64,000 nt of DNA, from assembly GCA_015680685.1 (NCBI GenBank), contig MNCI01012628.1:1272087-1336086 (forward strand). The letters are read 5' to 3'. Made by a program: the position numbers and the translations under genes. Below, one piece after another: positions 1 to 11,721 of the stretch. Numbering within the stretch: the first letter of the stretch is position 1; every line of letters starts with the position of its first letter. The stretch is from Gnetum montanum (Eukaryota; Streptophyta; Gnetopsida; Gnetales; Gnetaceae). A model generated the notes under the pieces. The model did not search any database, was not told the DNA's origin, and saw only the letters and a program-made list of their open reading frames with translations.

Positions 1-310
1 GAGGGTAGGCAAGTCAAAGAGCATCAAATCCTCTTGAATTCACATCCTTATCTATCCATTTAATCCTTCCTAAGTTTAGAAACTACCAAGGTTACAAGTT
101 CATTATAAGTTGCATTAAGGAAAGGACCTCATATTTCCAAACAAGGGACACCATAGAGTTTGTGGATGGATGGATGACATGGACTCACTACCTATTATCA
201 TGAAAATGAAACCATGCCTTAGTTATCAATACCAAAATTCAAAGATAGAATCCAAACATTAGTAATCAAAAACATTGTAGCATAAACCACCATCAGCTGA
301 TAGTTGCGGT
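1..310 (-). pseudogene. Remnant of the ORF downstream of pol in element D
   Basis: The minus-strand sequence at about 1-190 aligns with 26980-27180 of element A. Both keep a serine-serine-isoleucine start, and then, in another frame, a match around S-R-G-F-(N/D)-A-L followed by L-A. Conservation in two copies suggests a real coding region between pol and the 3' LTR of this family. In element A it has hydrophobic segments. Here stops and frame breaks prevent any continuous reading. An env-like product is only a possibility; no diagnostic motif was recognised. Bases 310-560 are A-rich spacer. Confidence 0.4.
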
Positions 311-559
311 TGCACTTAGTCTTGGTGGCAATAAAAAATAAAAAATAAAAAATTTGGAAAAGCATTCAAAAAACCCAAACCAAATAAGGTAAAATATAGA
401 AGAATTTTTAAAATATTTAAGAAAGGGAAAAATATACTAAAATGATGTAAGACAAAAAACTAGTGTAAAACAAAAAATTGGTAAAAAACAAAAAAAATAT
501 AAAAGAAAACTAAGGAGCCACTTTAATTGATTAGCAAGAATGACAATATCCCCCATGAC

Positions 560-1790
560 CAAGTTGGAAGGAGGAGATTTGAAAAATTGAGTGTGCGTGT
601 CCATCTATTGAGGTGTTTTGATCACTAGTGCTCATGGAAAGGTTTAATTTATTGCATGTTGACTAGCAATTTCTTGTTTGGACTTTTAGGTTTGTATATT
701 AACATGGCCCTAGAAGAAAAGGTTTTGTGGATAATATAAGGCCCCTCCCATAACATCTAAAACTTGGTTCTTCATGATACGTGTGTGGGATTCTCGTAGA
801 GAACCCTATCTTCTGGTTGAAATTTTACGTTCCATATCCTATGGTCATGTTGTTGTTTATTGAATATCTTGTGTAACTCATTAGATGATAGGGCTACCAA
901 TCAATTCTCATTTAGCAAGTTGAGGTTCATCAACCTTTCTTTTCAGGCTAGACTCAAGTTAAGGTTAAGGTCACAAGCTATTGATAGTGTACAGAGCTCG
1001 ACTTGAACTGGGAGTGTTGATAATTTTTCATACACAAGCTCATAGGGAGAGTAGCCAATAGGAAGTTTCCAAGTGGAGCAATAGGCCCAAAGGGCATCGT
1101 TGAGTTTCATGCTCCAATCCCTCCTATATTTACTAATGGATCTCGTTAGTCTCTTTGTGATTTCCCTATTTGTAAACTTTGCTTGATCGTTGGCTTGGGG
1201 TTGGTAAGGTTTTGTTAATTTATATTCAACCCCCAAGTGTTGTGTGAGTTTTTGAAAGGTAGTGCCTATAAAATAAGTACCATTATTAGAAATAAGTGCA
1301 TGTGGCATCCCAAACCTATTTACAATATATTGTTGTATAAACCGAGTAGCCATAAAAGATGTACAATTGGTGATGGCTGTAGCTTCCACCCATTTCATAC
1401 AATAGTCAATAGTGACTATGATGTACACCTTTCCATTTGACATAGGTGTGATGGAAATCATGAAGCCAATGTCGTAGCTATTGAAGGGTTCCAGTGGTTG
1501 GATCCACTACTAAGGTCCCTTCATACAAGTAGTCATCCAACCATCATGTTGACAGCATTCACAAGAGCAAACAAATTGGTGAGAATCCCTAAAAAGTATT
1601 GGCCAATAATACCCTACCATGAGGATCTTAATGGTCGTGTGTCTCCTAGCATAGTGGTCCCCACCAAGGTCCTTGTGAACATCTTGGAGAATGCATAGTT
1701 GATCAACATCAAGAACACACCAATGAACTAGGCCATCAACGCACACCTTGTGAAGGTGTTCATTGATCTCCATGAGGTGTTTCACCTATT
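560..1790 (-). pseudogene. Integrase remnant of Athila-like element D
   Basis: At 1510-1785 the minus strand reads an HHCC-type zinc-binding N-domain (H..YARRH...GYYWP...CECCQ). At 943-1461 it reads the catalytic core with its D-A-L-W-A-Y and P-I-G-Y-S-P-Y-E-L-V-Y blocks, typical of plant Athila-like integrases. Two catalytic acids are altered: the second aspartate sits in S-N-N-G instead of S-D-N-G, and the glutamate after Q-A is lysine (Q-A-K-F-T-N-R-E). The C-terminal part continues in broken frames to about 560. Element A retains the acidic residues at these positions. The enzyme would be inactive. Confidence 0.8.
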
Positions 1791-4535
1791 GAAGAAACTA
1801 TTGTTTCTTCCTATGGTCCCACTCTTATGGCATTTCCTGGGTGAGAAGATAGGTGAGAATGTGATTGTACTAATTAGGTTCATTAGGCATTTGTTTAGTT
1901 ATGGCCCTGGTAAAGAGGAGTTTATTAGGAAATTGATCTAACAGTGAACTCTCTTCCTCTTTATTGTCCCATTGCAACCAAGATAAGTAGTCAATAACAA
2001 AGTTCTTAGTTTTCTTTTGATCTACTATTGTAAGACCAAATTCCTACAAGATTACCAGCCACTGTATGACATGGGGGCTTACCGTTGGTTTGTTCATTTG
2101 GAATCAGATTGCATTGTGATCTGTATGCACGAACACCTTGTATTCAAGAACATATTTCCTAAACTTCTTTAAGGTGAACAACATTGTCATTAATTCTTTC
2201 TCTATTGTGGTGTAATTAAGCTATGCACCCACAATTCTTCTACTTGCACAATGGATGTAGTAAGGATGCTTTTGATCGTCTAACTACATGAGCATGACTC
2301 CCAAGGCATAATTCAGTGCATCTGTCATGATGTGAAATAGTTTGGACTAGTCATGTGCTCATAGAATTGGAGTTTTTATGAGCTTCTGCTTGAGATGTTG
2401 AAATGCGTGCTCACATTCCTTGGTCTAGACAAATAGAGCATCCTTCTTTGTTAGCTCCACTAATGGTTTAGCAATCTTAGAGAAATTATCTATGAATCAT
2501 TGATAGTAGGTAGTGTGTTCAAGGAATGACCTTACATCTTTGACTATTTCTGGCTATTTGGTAATTCCTTGGATGACCCTTATTTTTTCAAGGTCCATCG
2601 CTATCCCCTTTTTAGAAATTCTGTGTCCTAAAACAATGCCTTCCTAGACCATCAGGTGGCTTTTTTGCTAGTTGAGTCTAAGGTTTTCTCTACATATCTT
2701 TTCAACGCTTGCTCAAGATGATCTAGGACTTGCTCAAATGTAGCCCCATACGTGGAAAAGTCATTCTTGAAGACTTTCATCCCACTACCAATCTACTATT
2801 GGAAGATGCTCAAGACAAGGTGTTGGAATATAGCAGGGGCATTGCATAGGCCAAACAACATGTTTCTATATGCAAAAGTTCCCTAGGGACTTGTGAATGT
2901 TGTTTTGGCTTGATCCTTTGGTGTAATTTAAATTTGGTTATAGCCACTATAACCATGTAGAAAGCTGTAGTAGCAATGCCCAGAAATGATGTCCAACACT
3001 TGGTCCAAAAATGGTAATGGAAAGTGATCTTTGTAAGTTGCTATGTTCAATAGCCTGAAACTGATACAAACTCTTCATTTTCCACCTTTTTTTGGCACTA
3101 TCACAAGTGGGCTAACCCACTTACTATCTGCAATGGGATAGATGAACACTACCTTGAGGAGTTATTTAATCTCCTTTTTCATGATCTACCTTAATTTGGG
3201 AATCAATCGCCGCGATGACTACCTCTATAGCTTGATAGAGGCACATTTGTAGATTTAATGTTAGCATATCCTAGGATTAATTTCAATGAGTTCAGGATAT
3301 GACCAAGCAAAGGTTGTTGATCATTTTTTAACCACCTCTAATAGCTTCTTTTTCTGCATAGGAGCAAGGTTGGCATTTATGATAACCAACTTCCCATTAT
3401 TCAGAGAAACATATTCCATTCTTGCCAGTAAAGGTTTCAACTCAAGGGGCTCCTATTTAAAGCTTTCAAGGATCTCCAACTTTCCCCAATTAGTTTCATT
3501 AGGTTCATCATTAGAGAGTTGGTGATGAACTTGCTCCAGTTCATCCATGCCTTTAATGTAGGCACTCATAAGGCTCTCAATTAGTTCCATGCGTATTGTT
3601 GAGTTGTTATTAGGTTCAGCTATCAGCCATTATATGCCCTCTTCTTTTGTGGCTACTGCATATAGGCACCTTTGAATTTCTATCACATCGGCACATTGTT
3701 TACATGCTGTGATAGATGTGCTTTTTACGGTCCATAATTTTTGCACAAAGTTGCATCCTATGTCACTGTACATGATGCATGAAACATGCTTTCTTTCAAT
3801 CTTTTCAAATTCATTTTTAAAAAAAATTTCCAAGGAAATGTATCTAATTCCTAACCATGCATCTATGGTGCTCAAACAAGCCCTTCCCATGATGATTGGA
3901 AAGCCCCCTTGTAGTTATCAACATGAATCACTAGGAAGTTAGCAAGATAGGACCACCCATAGACAGTGGTCACAATGTCCTTCACTAATCCCAAGGAAAT
4001 GGTGATGGATTGATTTGCCAACTCAAGATGAATGTTTCTCTTCTTAAGTGGAGGAAGGTTCTAGGCTTTGTACATTTCACAGGAAATCAAATTCATACCA
4101 AAACTTGAGTCCAGAAGAGCCTAGTAATGCTCATTTCCAACAATTTGCAAATAAATGAAGGGAATCCTAAGATCAGATCTTTTCTTGGAAAGGTGAACAA
4201 CCTTAATGCAATCTATGACTACATGGGCCAACATTATAGTATGTATTTTGGAAGGTATTTGTTTTGAAGGGATCTCAAATGAGGTTAAAGAGGATGAGGG
4301 AGAAGCAGGGTCATTAGCCATAGGTGTATGTGAGTGCTTAGAAAGACTATTGATTTAGAAGAAAGGTCTTTTTTAGGATTTATTTTTTGAACCACTCAAT
4401 TGAGGATTCAAATGTAGGTTAAGAGCCCTCATGGCATTTCTTTGCTATGGTTGGGTAGGAATTTCATCTTGCATGGATGGAGTTGGTGGTAGTTGAGTTG
4501 AGGGTGGAGGTACAAGTGCAGAATGATAAGGAGGG
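1790..4535 (-). pseudogene. Protease, RT and RNase H remnants of element D
   Basis: The minus strand carries the protease region at about 3960-4321 (Y-L-Q-I-V-G-N-E block, as in element A), then a cysteine-bearing linker at 3630-3890 (M-Y-S-D-I-G-C-N-F-V-Q-K) also shared with element A, then RT and RNase H in many short broken frames down to about 1790. The order protease-RT-RNase H-integrase is that of Ty3/gypsy pol. The reading frame is interrupted many times, so domain borders are approximate. The gag side of the frame is cut at 4536 by the solo LTR. Confidence 0.7.
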
Positions 4536-5364
4536 TGATGAGACGCGATATTGCATGCATCGCGATATCACGGCCGTCGCGATATCGCGGTCCGTCGCCA
4601 AATCTATAAATAAGAGGTGGCACTCCCCTCATTTCTGATCCTAGGCTTAAAGTAGGGAAACTCTGGTAGTTTGATCACTCCAGAGATAGAATGTTTTCCA
4701 TGTGCCCATAGTAGGAGTCCCCAAGTGAACGGATCTTTATTTGAGTAGCTTTGTACCTAAACGTAAGTTGTGTACAACAATAAAGACGAGCTTTGTGGAT
4801 AAACCTTGCAGTGCATGGAATAGGTTTTATTACATGTTATTTCCTACCTGTTATTTATTACCTGCATTAGCGCAACATGAGTACGACTTGCTTACGAGCA
4901 TCTATGGATGTATACGGCTAGTCAAGGAATCGACTGGTCATCACATTTAGGCTAGTTAAGTGCCTCAGTACGACCACTTCGAGCATGTGCGTTACGTGTG
5001 GTGATCCCAGTAACGATTAGTGTTTGGTAGCCACAATTGCATAGTTTAGGGTGTGTACGGTAAGTGGGAACGGATGTTGACGCTAGTTAATTTAGACTTA
5101 GTCCTTAGTAAGAGTTAGCTAGTGTCTCAACCCTTCGCTCTTAGCATAGAAGACATAAAATCATAAAAGACCATAAAAATCATATACCTCAGACTTACTT
5201 AACCATACACCGTGACAACAACAAGTAAGTCTAGGAAGACAATGAATGATTAACCACAAGTGTTCCATGGGGCGTTTAGGCATTTAGTCTACGGAGTTCG
5301 ACTGGATCGCATGTGCTATGCTCGTTTCATATGGTTGAGTGTAGGGGTACCTCGCCATTCATCA
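4536..5364 (+). repeat. Solo LTR of the Athila-like family, with target duplication
   Basis: An 829-bp LTR begins TGATGA and ends TCATCA, a 6-bp terminal inverted repeat. It is flanked by the exact 5-bp duplication GAGGG (4531-4535 and 5365-5369), so it was left by recombination of an element inserted into element D. The U3 region holds the 12-bp palindrome CGCGATATCGCG at 4578-4589, followed by a TATA box (TATAAATA, 4605-4612). The rest aligns with the LTRs at 26034-26940 (reverse), 46113-46955 and 63672 onward. Confidence 0.95.
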
Positions 5365-7360
5365 GAGGGTAGAATGAAAATGGGGATTCCCCTCTTGGAG
5401 ATTAAGCTTTGAGAGGAGATGTGATTGAAAAAGTCAAGTGAAGAAATCAGTTGTTGAACATGGTACCCATAGGGATTTGGCTACTGGTAAGGGTACTACT
5501 ACCTTAGTGGTGGCATCCCCCATGACTGTGAGTGTTGCCTCTACTAGTATTTCTCATGAGGTTGAGTTGGAGCTCCACTCTGATAGTAGACTTGTTGTTG
5601 GTGGAACTACCTATAGTTGTGTTAAGAATAAGGTAACCTCTTGGGTGCTTGCCTTCTTGCCAATCTAGGATTCAGTGGGTACACCCCAAATGCTTACAAG
5701 TGTGACACAATGGGACAACATCCTTTAGGATGTTTGTATTGGAAAATGTCACATCCACTATCATCATCTGCCTTAGATTTTGCAATCTCTTCTATGGAAG
5801 TAGCTTTGCTATTACCCCTTTGATGGACATGTTTAGCCCCTTTCATTCTCCTTCGGTCATAATCTCTACCATGTTCTTTGAACTCTTCAAAAATTCTAAG
5901 AGCAGTTTAAAATTTCTCATCTAAAGAATCCCACATTTTGTCTACCTTGGTCAATATTTTAGAAACAAATTTTTGAATTAGCAAGGTTTTACATTGTACC
6001 ACTTCATCAAGTGATGCCTCCTTCTTATTATCATAAAATTGGACTTTCCTTTTTTGGATGGAAGGATCCTAGTTGTATTCCTCCTTATTTTCTCTTTTTC
6101 ATAACTCGCCTTGTTCTTTGGCCACTTGCTCAATCAGCCTTTGGATCTGATGGACTCTAATTTATGAAAGTCTCCCTTGGGCATAGACCCCAAGAGTTTT
6201 GTTTCTATTCAAAGCCCATCTATGATATGGTGTAGCTCTTTCCTTTGAGAAAAGCCATAGCCTAGGCACTTATGTAATAGAGAGTAATATTTGCCCATGG
6301 CTACATCCAAGGATTCGTGTGTTCCTTGTCTCTACCTTTGGATCTACTTCCTAAGATTGTACAATCAGGAGTACGTCTAATACCTGTTCTTAAAGAGTTC
6401 AAGCATTGTACTCCATTGTCTAATTGATTTCAATTCTAAGGACCAATACTAGCTTTCAGCCTCCTTAATGAGTGTCCCTGGGAATAGCTTTAGCATTTTT
6501 CATTTGTTCTCAACATTTTTCAAGGCATAGGCATTGTGAAAGGCTTGAAGATGATTTTGTGGATTCAAGTTATATCCCAATCTTGAACTTGGAGATATTG
6601 ATAATATCCAACCTTTTAATTCTACTATCCTTCACATGCCTCATTGGAATTCTCATAACCTCTGCAATTTTTAACATATTTCTTATTACGAGAAAAGGCT
6701 CATCATAGTCATAGACTCTATGATGGCCATGGTGCCTATGATGTCCTCTACTATTCCTTCTTTCATGATGGCAGGCCTTCCTTGATTGCCCACATCCCTG
6801 CTCTCTATTGGTTTGGCAGGCCCTATGATCATCTATGTTTCATTGGTCACCTCCATCATGGTCACATCGTCTATGGCTTTGGTCGGAGCTAGAGGAGGAA
6901 GAAGATGAGGATGTTAAAGGTGAAGAGGGAGGAGAGCTAGTATCAGCATGGTTCTTGCTACCCCCTCTTCTTCAATCATGACCATGATTATCATGCTTAT
7001 CATCACCATGATGCTTGTCGACATTCTTGCGTCGACTTCCACCTTTAGAGCCCCCATGATCATGGGACCCGTTCTTCTCTGAACCAAGGTTGTTCATAGT
7101 GGACTATAACTTTTGGTTAAGGGTCCCCTCATCAAAGAACCCCCCCAGAAAAGGGATCCTCTCCTTCTTTCTGGCCCAGCAAGAACAAGTAGTTTGTGAA
7201 CCGCTTCCTCTTCAATGCTTTGGAATGCATCTCCTATTGTTGATCTTTCTTGTGTTGTGCCTGAATGGGATGATAATCCCACTAGTTGTGGGCCTACATA
7301 ACGTATTTAGCATTGAGCCCTTGGATGCCCAATCTCATGAGAGTTTGGAGTAACATTGTA
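5365..7360 (-). pseudogene. Gag remnant of element D
   Basis: The minus strand contains a decayed gag. At about 5660-5750 it matches the C-terminal gag block of element A at 21390-21480: a cysteine motif (G-C-x-I-x-Q-Y-x-H-P-K-G-C-C-P-I) followed by G-V-Y-x-L-N-P. Upstream parts to about 7350 are rich in charged and arginine/serine codons in broken frames. Frameshifts and stops prevent a single translation. It gives this family's gag a conserved cysteine-histidine box that could bind nucleic acid (inference). Confidence 0.6.
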
Positions 7361-7677
7361 AGAATTGAACAATCAGGCTGCAACACAATGTTGCCCTTCA
7401 TGTTCCTCCACCACAATTATTCATCCTAATGTAGGATGAAGTTAAAGTCTAGTACATATTCATTGGGATGAGTATAGATCACTTTGCATTGTTGGTGCAT
7501 TAGTGGTTTTGAACCTTTGTGTCTTTGTTGATTGGATGTATGCTCAAACAACAACATAGATCTTAGTTGGAAAGTAAAATAGTGTGATTTTACCATTATT
7601 ATTATTTTTAATGATTACAACTTTAAGGTTTGATACAATGTTGTTGAATAATTTCCCTAACTCCTAGATAATGCAAA

Positions 7678-7696
7678 GTCCCCAGCAACGGTGCCA
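7678..7696 (-). other. Primer-binding site of element D (tRNA-Asp type)
   Basis: Reading on the minus strand directly after the LTR end (...TTATCA), the sequence is TGGCACCGTTGCTGGGGAC. This is close to the TGGCGCCGTTGCCGGGGA site, complementary to the 3' end of tRNA-Asp, known from Athila-like elements. Differences are C/T transitions. It fixes the orientation of D and the inner border of its 5' LTR. Confidence 0.75.
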
Positions 7697-7697
7697 A

Positions 7698-8524
7698 TGA
7701 TAAGCAACGAGTAGTCCTTATACCCAACCATATGAATCACTAGCATTCACTAAGTGCTCTAGTCAAATTCCATATACTTTATCTTTCTAAGTACACTAGG
7801 TCTAAGAAGTAAATCTAACATACGTGATCATTGTCTTCTTAGTTTCACTTGTGAAGTGCAAGTGTATGATTAAGTGTAACTGAGGCATATGATTTTTATC
7901 ATTTTATATTTATTATTTAAATTACCTAAGTGCTAGAAAATAATAATGTGATTAAATGCTTAATTAATATAACAACTAACTAATATCTTAACTAATCCTA
8001 ACACAAGCATTCGTTCCCACTTACTATACACATCTTGAACTACATTACAATGTTACTAGGTTACCAAGCGTTAAGCGCTATTGGGATTACCAAATGCTAA
8101 TGAATGCTCGAAATGGTCGTACTTATGTGTATTAATTAATCACTAAGTAATTAGTTAATTCGATGCATTAAAGTAAATTTCTCAAATAATAAATGCATTA
8201 AGTAAACATTAAGCTAATCCAAATGCTGCATGGTTTGTGAAGAAAGCTCATCTTTATTGTTGGTCACACCAAGGTGCTTAGGTACATCAGTGTTTGAATA
8301 AAGATTTGAATACTTCTCACTCCTACTGCGGGTACTTAGAAAATATTCTAACTATTAAATGAACAAAATGCAAGAGCTTTGCTAGGATACTAAATAATGG
8401 ATTCCATAAATGTAGTTCGTGCACACATTTATATAGGTGATAGAAGATACTGCATTGATGCATATGCATCAACATGTCAAACCCTGCATTGATGTGTATG
8501 CGTCGACAGGATAATGTTGATGCA
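7698..8524 (-). repeat. 5' LTR of element D with an alternative U3 palindrome
   Basis: In minus orientation the LTR ends at 7698 (TTATCA, next to the primer site). The right border near 8524 is an estimate. The R/U5-side part (about 8000-8250) aligns with the reverse LTR at 26034-26940, including the block on priming from CATTCGTTCCCACTTACT. The U3 differs: in place of GATATC palindromes it has the 18-bp perfect palindrome TTGATGCATATGCATCAA (8455-8472) and a degenerate copy near 8487-8515, beside a minus-strand TATA box (8428-8435). It appears to be a subfamily with a swapped U3 module. Confidence 0.75.
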
Positions 8525-8639
8525 ACCCATGAATGTTACTCATTAATTATGATTTACAAAGGAATTTTATTAAAAAAAAATTCAATTGATTATTAAGATA
8601 CATAATTTCTTAACATGCAGTTTGTAGATGATTGTTTTT

Positions 8640-9240
8640 TTATGATCAAAAATTCATTGTAACATATCAATACTCTTTTAGTTAGAGTGGATGATTATTG
8701 CATGTTATCTAGCTTTTAGATCAATCAACAAAAATCTATTGTTTATTGTAATGATAATATTAATGAGTGGGTTACTCTCAAGTCTTGGAAAATCTTGAAA
8801 AAATATTTTGTTCTCAAAATTTTAGGAATGCCTTTTTTAGCCTAATCTTATTATTTTGTGGAATTATGTGGTTGATAAAATTGAAAATAACCTTGATAAA
8901 TAGAAAGGAAAAAACTCACACTTATCGATAAATTTTTAGTTATTAAGCTAATGATTCATTCAACTCATATTTATTACTCCAGCTATTGGGCTCATTCTAA
9001 AACTTCTTATGGGAGAATTGATCATATTATCCGTCCTTTTCTTTAATTTGCTAAGCAACATAGAAAAGGTTTTTCTAGAGTTGCTTGGGAAATTTGCACT
9101 CATAGTAAGAAAGATGGAGGAATTGGTCTCATTAATTATTATATCCAAGGTATTTTTCTTGTAGCAAAGTAGATTGCAAAGTTGGTGGAGGAACACCTCT
9201 TTCGATGCCCTTGTTCTACCCTACATACTATGTGTTTTTT
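8640..9240 (+). pseudogene. LINE (L1-like) reverse transcriptase C-terminal remnant
   Basis: The plus strand, in broken frames, reads the segment that follows the RT core in plant L1-like LINEs: Y-W-A-H...S-Y-G-R-I-D-H-I-I-R-P-F-L, then V-A-W-E-I-C-(T)-H-S-K-K-D-G-G-I-G-L. This matches the family's usual V-A-W-E..C.P...G-G-L-G-L block. It stops at about 9240, where an unrelated LTR-like repeat starts; the LINE resumes near 10300. Confidence 0.7.
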
Positions 9241-9251
9241 TATGTTGATTT

Positions 9252-10200
9252 TGTTGGGGGATGATTCTTGAATGTTTTGGCATGTTTCAAGGTGTTTTTG
9301 GCTCATTTTGATGAGTTTAGGGGGTTCCAGGATCTATGGGAACTTGTTGAAAGGCATCCAGAGGCTCCTAGCATTAAAACAAGCATTTTCATTTTTAGCA
9401 CCTTTAGAAGAGATGTCTCCCTAGAAAGATAGATGTCTCCCCAGAAGTGTAGATGTCTTAAGTCCAAATGAGACATTTATCAAAAATAGTAGATGTCTCT
9501 TCCATGAGCAGGACTTTCATAGGAGACATTTACATGAAGCCAGAGACAACCCAACCGCATGGGGAAACTTCTAAAAACATTGTTCCAATTTAGAAAATAG
9601 CTAAAGTGAGATGGAAATTGCTAGGGAAAAGGTGATAAGACTTGAGAAACATCTAAAGAACCTCAAGTTGAGTTGAGGAAAGGTTTCTAGGATTTTTATC
9701 TTTCGATTGCTTATAAATATTGATGTAATTCACCATTGTTAAGGTAAGAGACAGGATAACCCTAACCATGAGTAATAGAAAAATCTTATGAGAGTTGGGG
9801 GAGTATAGCTTATGTAAGAAGTTGAGTGAGAGGCAAGGGAGAACACTTGAGAGAGATTAGGAGAATCTCTTATAAGTGTCTTGTCTTGAGCTTGGGCTCC
9901 ATTATGAGTGATTAAAGATTAAGAGGGGACAAGTGTGGCCTCTAAGATCTTTGGGAGAGTGCTACATTGAGCTTGGCTACTCATCTTTGCTGTATTTTAT
10001 ATGTATTTTGAGAATTATCTTAATATAAGGAAGATTTTCTCTTTTTTATTGTGTTGTTTTTACTTTCTAAGCTAAATTTTCTTGGAAGTTGTGGATTGGA
10101 TCCTATTGGGGTCTATTGTGGTGTAATCCTTGCACTAAAAGTGCATTAATGGAGATGATGCTTGGTGCTTATTTTAAGAAACAAACTTATGCAAGGAAAA
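9252..10200 (+). repeat. LTR-like insertion splitting the LINE (borders uncertain)
   Basis: This segment separates the two LINE parts. A possible start is TGTTGGGGG at 9252; the right end was not resolved and no target duplication was found. It has a promoter-like layout: repeated AGATGTCTCC and the inverse GGAGACAT motifs at 9405-9525, then TATAAATA near 9712, then a long leader-like stretch without coding sequence. A solo LTR of an unrecognised family is the best guess. Confidence 0.4.
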
Positions 10201-10299
10201 CCTAAGAATGATAACATTTGATCTTCTAATAACTTTCTTTACTATATTCTCCTTTTGGAGGCCATTTTAATTTCTAGTTCTCCAATTCTTAAATAAATT

Positions 10300-11360
10300 T
10301 GGAAGACATGATGCAAGGTATATTGGAATTAAAATAATATTATAGTTTTAGAAGATATGCTTAAGCAAATTAGTCCTTGGTGGCTTCCTTTTAATGAAGG
10401 AGCTTGGGCTACTAATGGATCTAGATTGTGTACCACTTGGAGAAAATTTGGTATCATTGTAGTATCTTATTTGAGTATGCATGATAGATGGAATACTTGG
10501 AATGAAGTTTCTAGTCTTTATGATTTGGATAGAAAGATAAAAAAGAATTTTTAAAAATTAATTTTTTAATCTTGAGAATTTATTTAAAGTTGACAATAAT
10601 TTGCATCAGACTTTTCCAAATACTTTTTGGAAAGATGTTAGATATGTTTTTCTTTTTAATTCAAAAGTTGGTTATGAGATTGTTACAGAGAATGATTTTA
10701 TTCATAAAAAATTCAATAAGTCCTAGAAAATGCAATTATCATCACATTTTTAGATGAGGAAAATAAAAGATATTTGGAGAGTTCATACATTTCCTAAAAT
10801 TCATATTTTTTATGGTATCTTATTTATCAACATCTTCCTATTGGTACTTGTCCTAAACATATGGGAAATGTTTCTTCTCAATGTCCTCTTTGTAGATGGA
10901 AAGATTCATTTTCTCATCTTTTTTTAGTGTCGTGTTGCTCAACATGTTTGGAAATGAATATCTAGGATTTGTAGAAATTTTCAATCAAGCATTAATGAAG
11001 TCATTCTTAGTGATTAGCTTGCTTTGTCTACTTTATTTCTTTACATTTGGAATTGTTTTCAACCACTTCTTCTTTACTCTATTTGGAAGCTCTAGTGTGC
11101 AGTTATTTTCCAATAGCAAGGGCATAACTATGATCTCTCTTCAGGTGTTAAAAACTAGATTCTCAAAGATGACATTTTTTACAACTTCAAGCAAAAAGGG
11201 CTTCTAGTGAAAGCTAACAATTAATTTTTTTCCATAGTATTAGTTTTTTTTTTAAGGCTCAAGGATGGAAAGCATTCAACTTTTTTTACTCTTTGTTCAT
11301 CTCTAATTGATGTACATTTTTTTCTTTAGAGAGAGTTTTCACCTTTTCTTTATAAGAAAT
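10300..11360 (+). pseudogene. LINE 3' part: zinc-finger (zf-RVT) region and 3' tail
   Basis: In broken plus-strand frames, 10357-10560 reads W-W-L-P-F-N-E-G-A-W-A-T-N-G-S, and around 10750-10960 it reads the plant LINE zf-RVT signature: a (K)-I-H-I-F-(L)-W block, then C-P-L-C-R-W..S-x-S-H-L-F. These follow the RT C-terminal part at 8640-9240 in the right order. A T-rich tail follows, ending in A-T-rich sequence near 11360. No target duplication was identified. Bases 11360-11721 contain no recognised feature. Confidence 0.65.
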
Positions 11361-11721
11361 CCTTTAGTAAGAAGTGAAAACTTGTGAGGGTACTTTTGAA
11401 TAAGGGCAAGGCCTAATACTTTTCCTACCCTAAAGAGGAGGTCTTTTTTAAGATTAGTTGCAAGGACAAAAACTTGAAAATGCATCCTCAAAATCATTTT
11501 CTTTAGACTCTTTCTTTGACTTGATGTACTTTGAGTTTTTTAAATATTATTATTTATTTTTTTGGGGTCCAATACCCCCTATTTTTATTATATATTTATT
11601 TTGGGGTATGACACCAAACTATTTGTAATAGTATAGTTATAAGACTCCTAATTTAGAAGCTTTAAATTATGGGTTCAATTTTGATAAATAATGTCAAATT
11701 ATAAAAATTTCAGGGTGTTGG

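Larger units (their letters stand above)
1..8524 (-). mobile_element. Athila-like Ty3/gypsy element D, decayed, 3' end outside window
   Basis: Seen on the minus strand, from high to low coordinates: LTR (7698-8524), primer-binding site, gag, protease, RT/RNase H, integrase and a post-pol region that runs off the left edge. Gag, protease and integrase remnants match the better preserved plus-strand element A (19744-46955) in order and wording, so the two are one family. The integrase and tRNA-Asp-type primer site are Athila-like; that assignment is inference from family patterns. The gag-protease junction is split by a solo LTR at 4536-5364. Stops and frameshifts are frequent, so the element is inactive. 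The 3' LTR is not in the window. Confidence 0.8.
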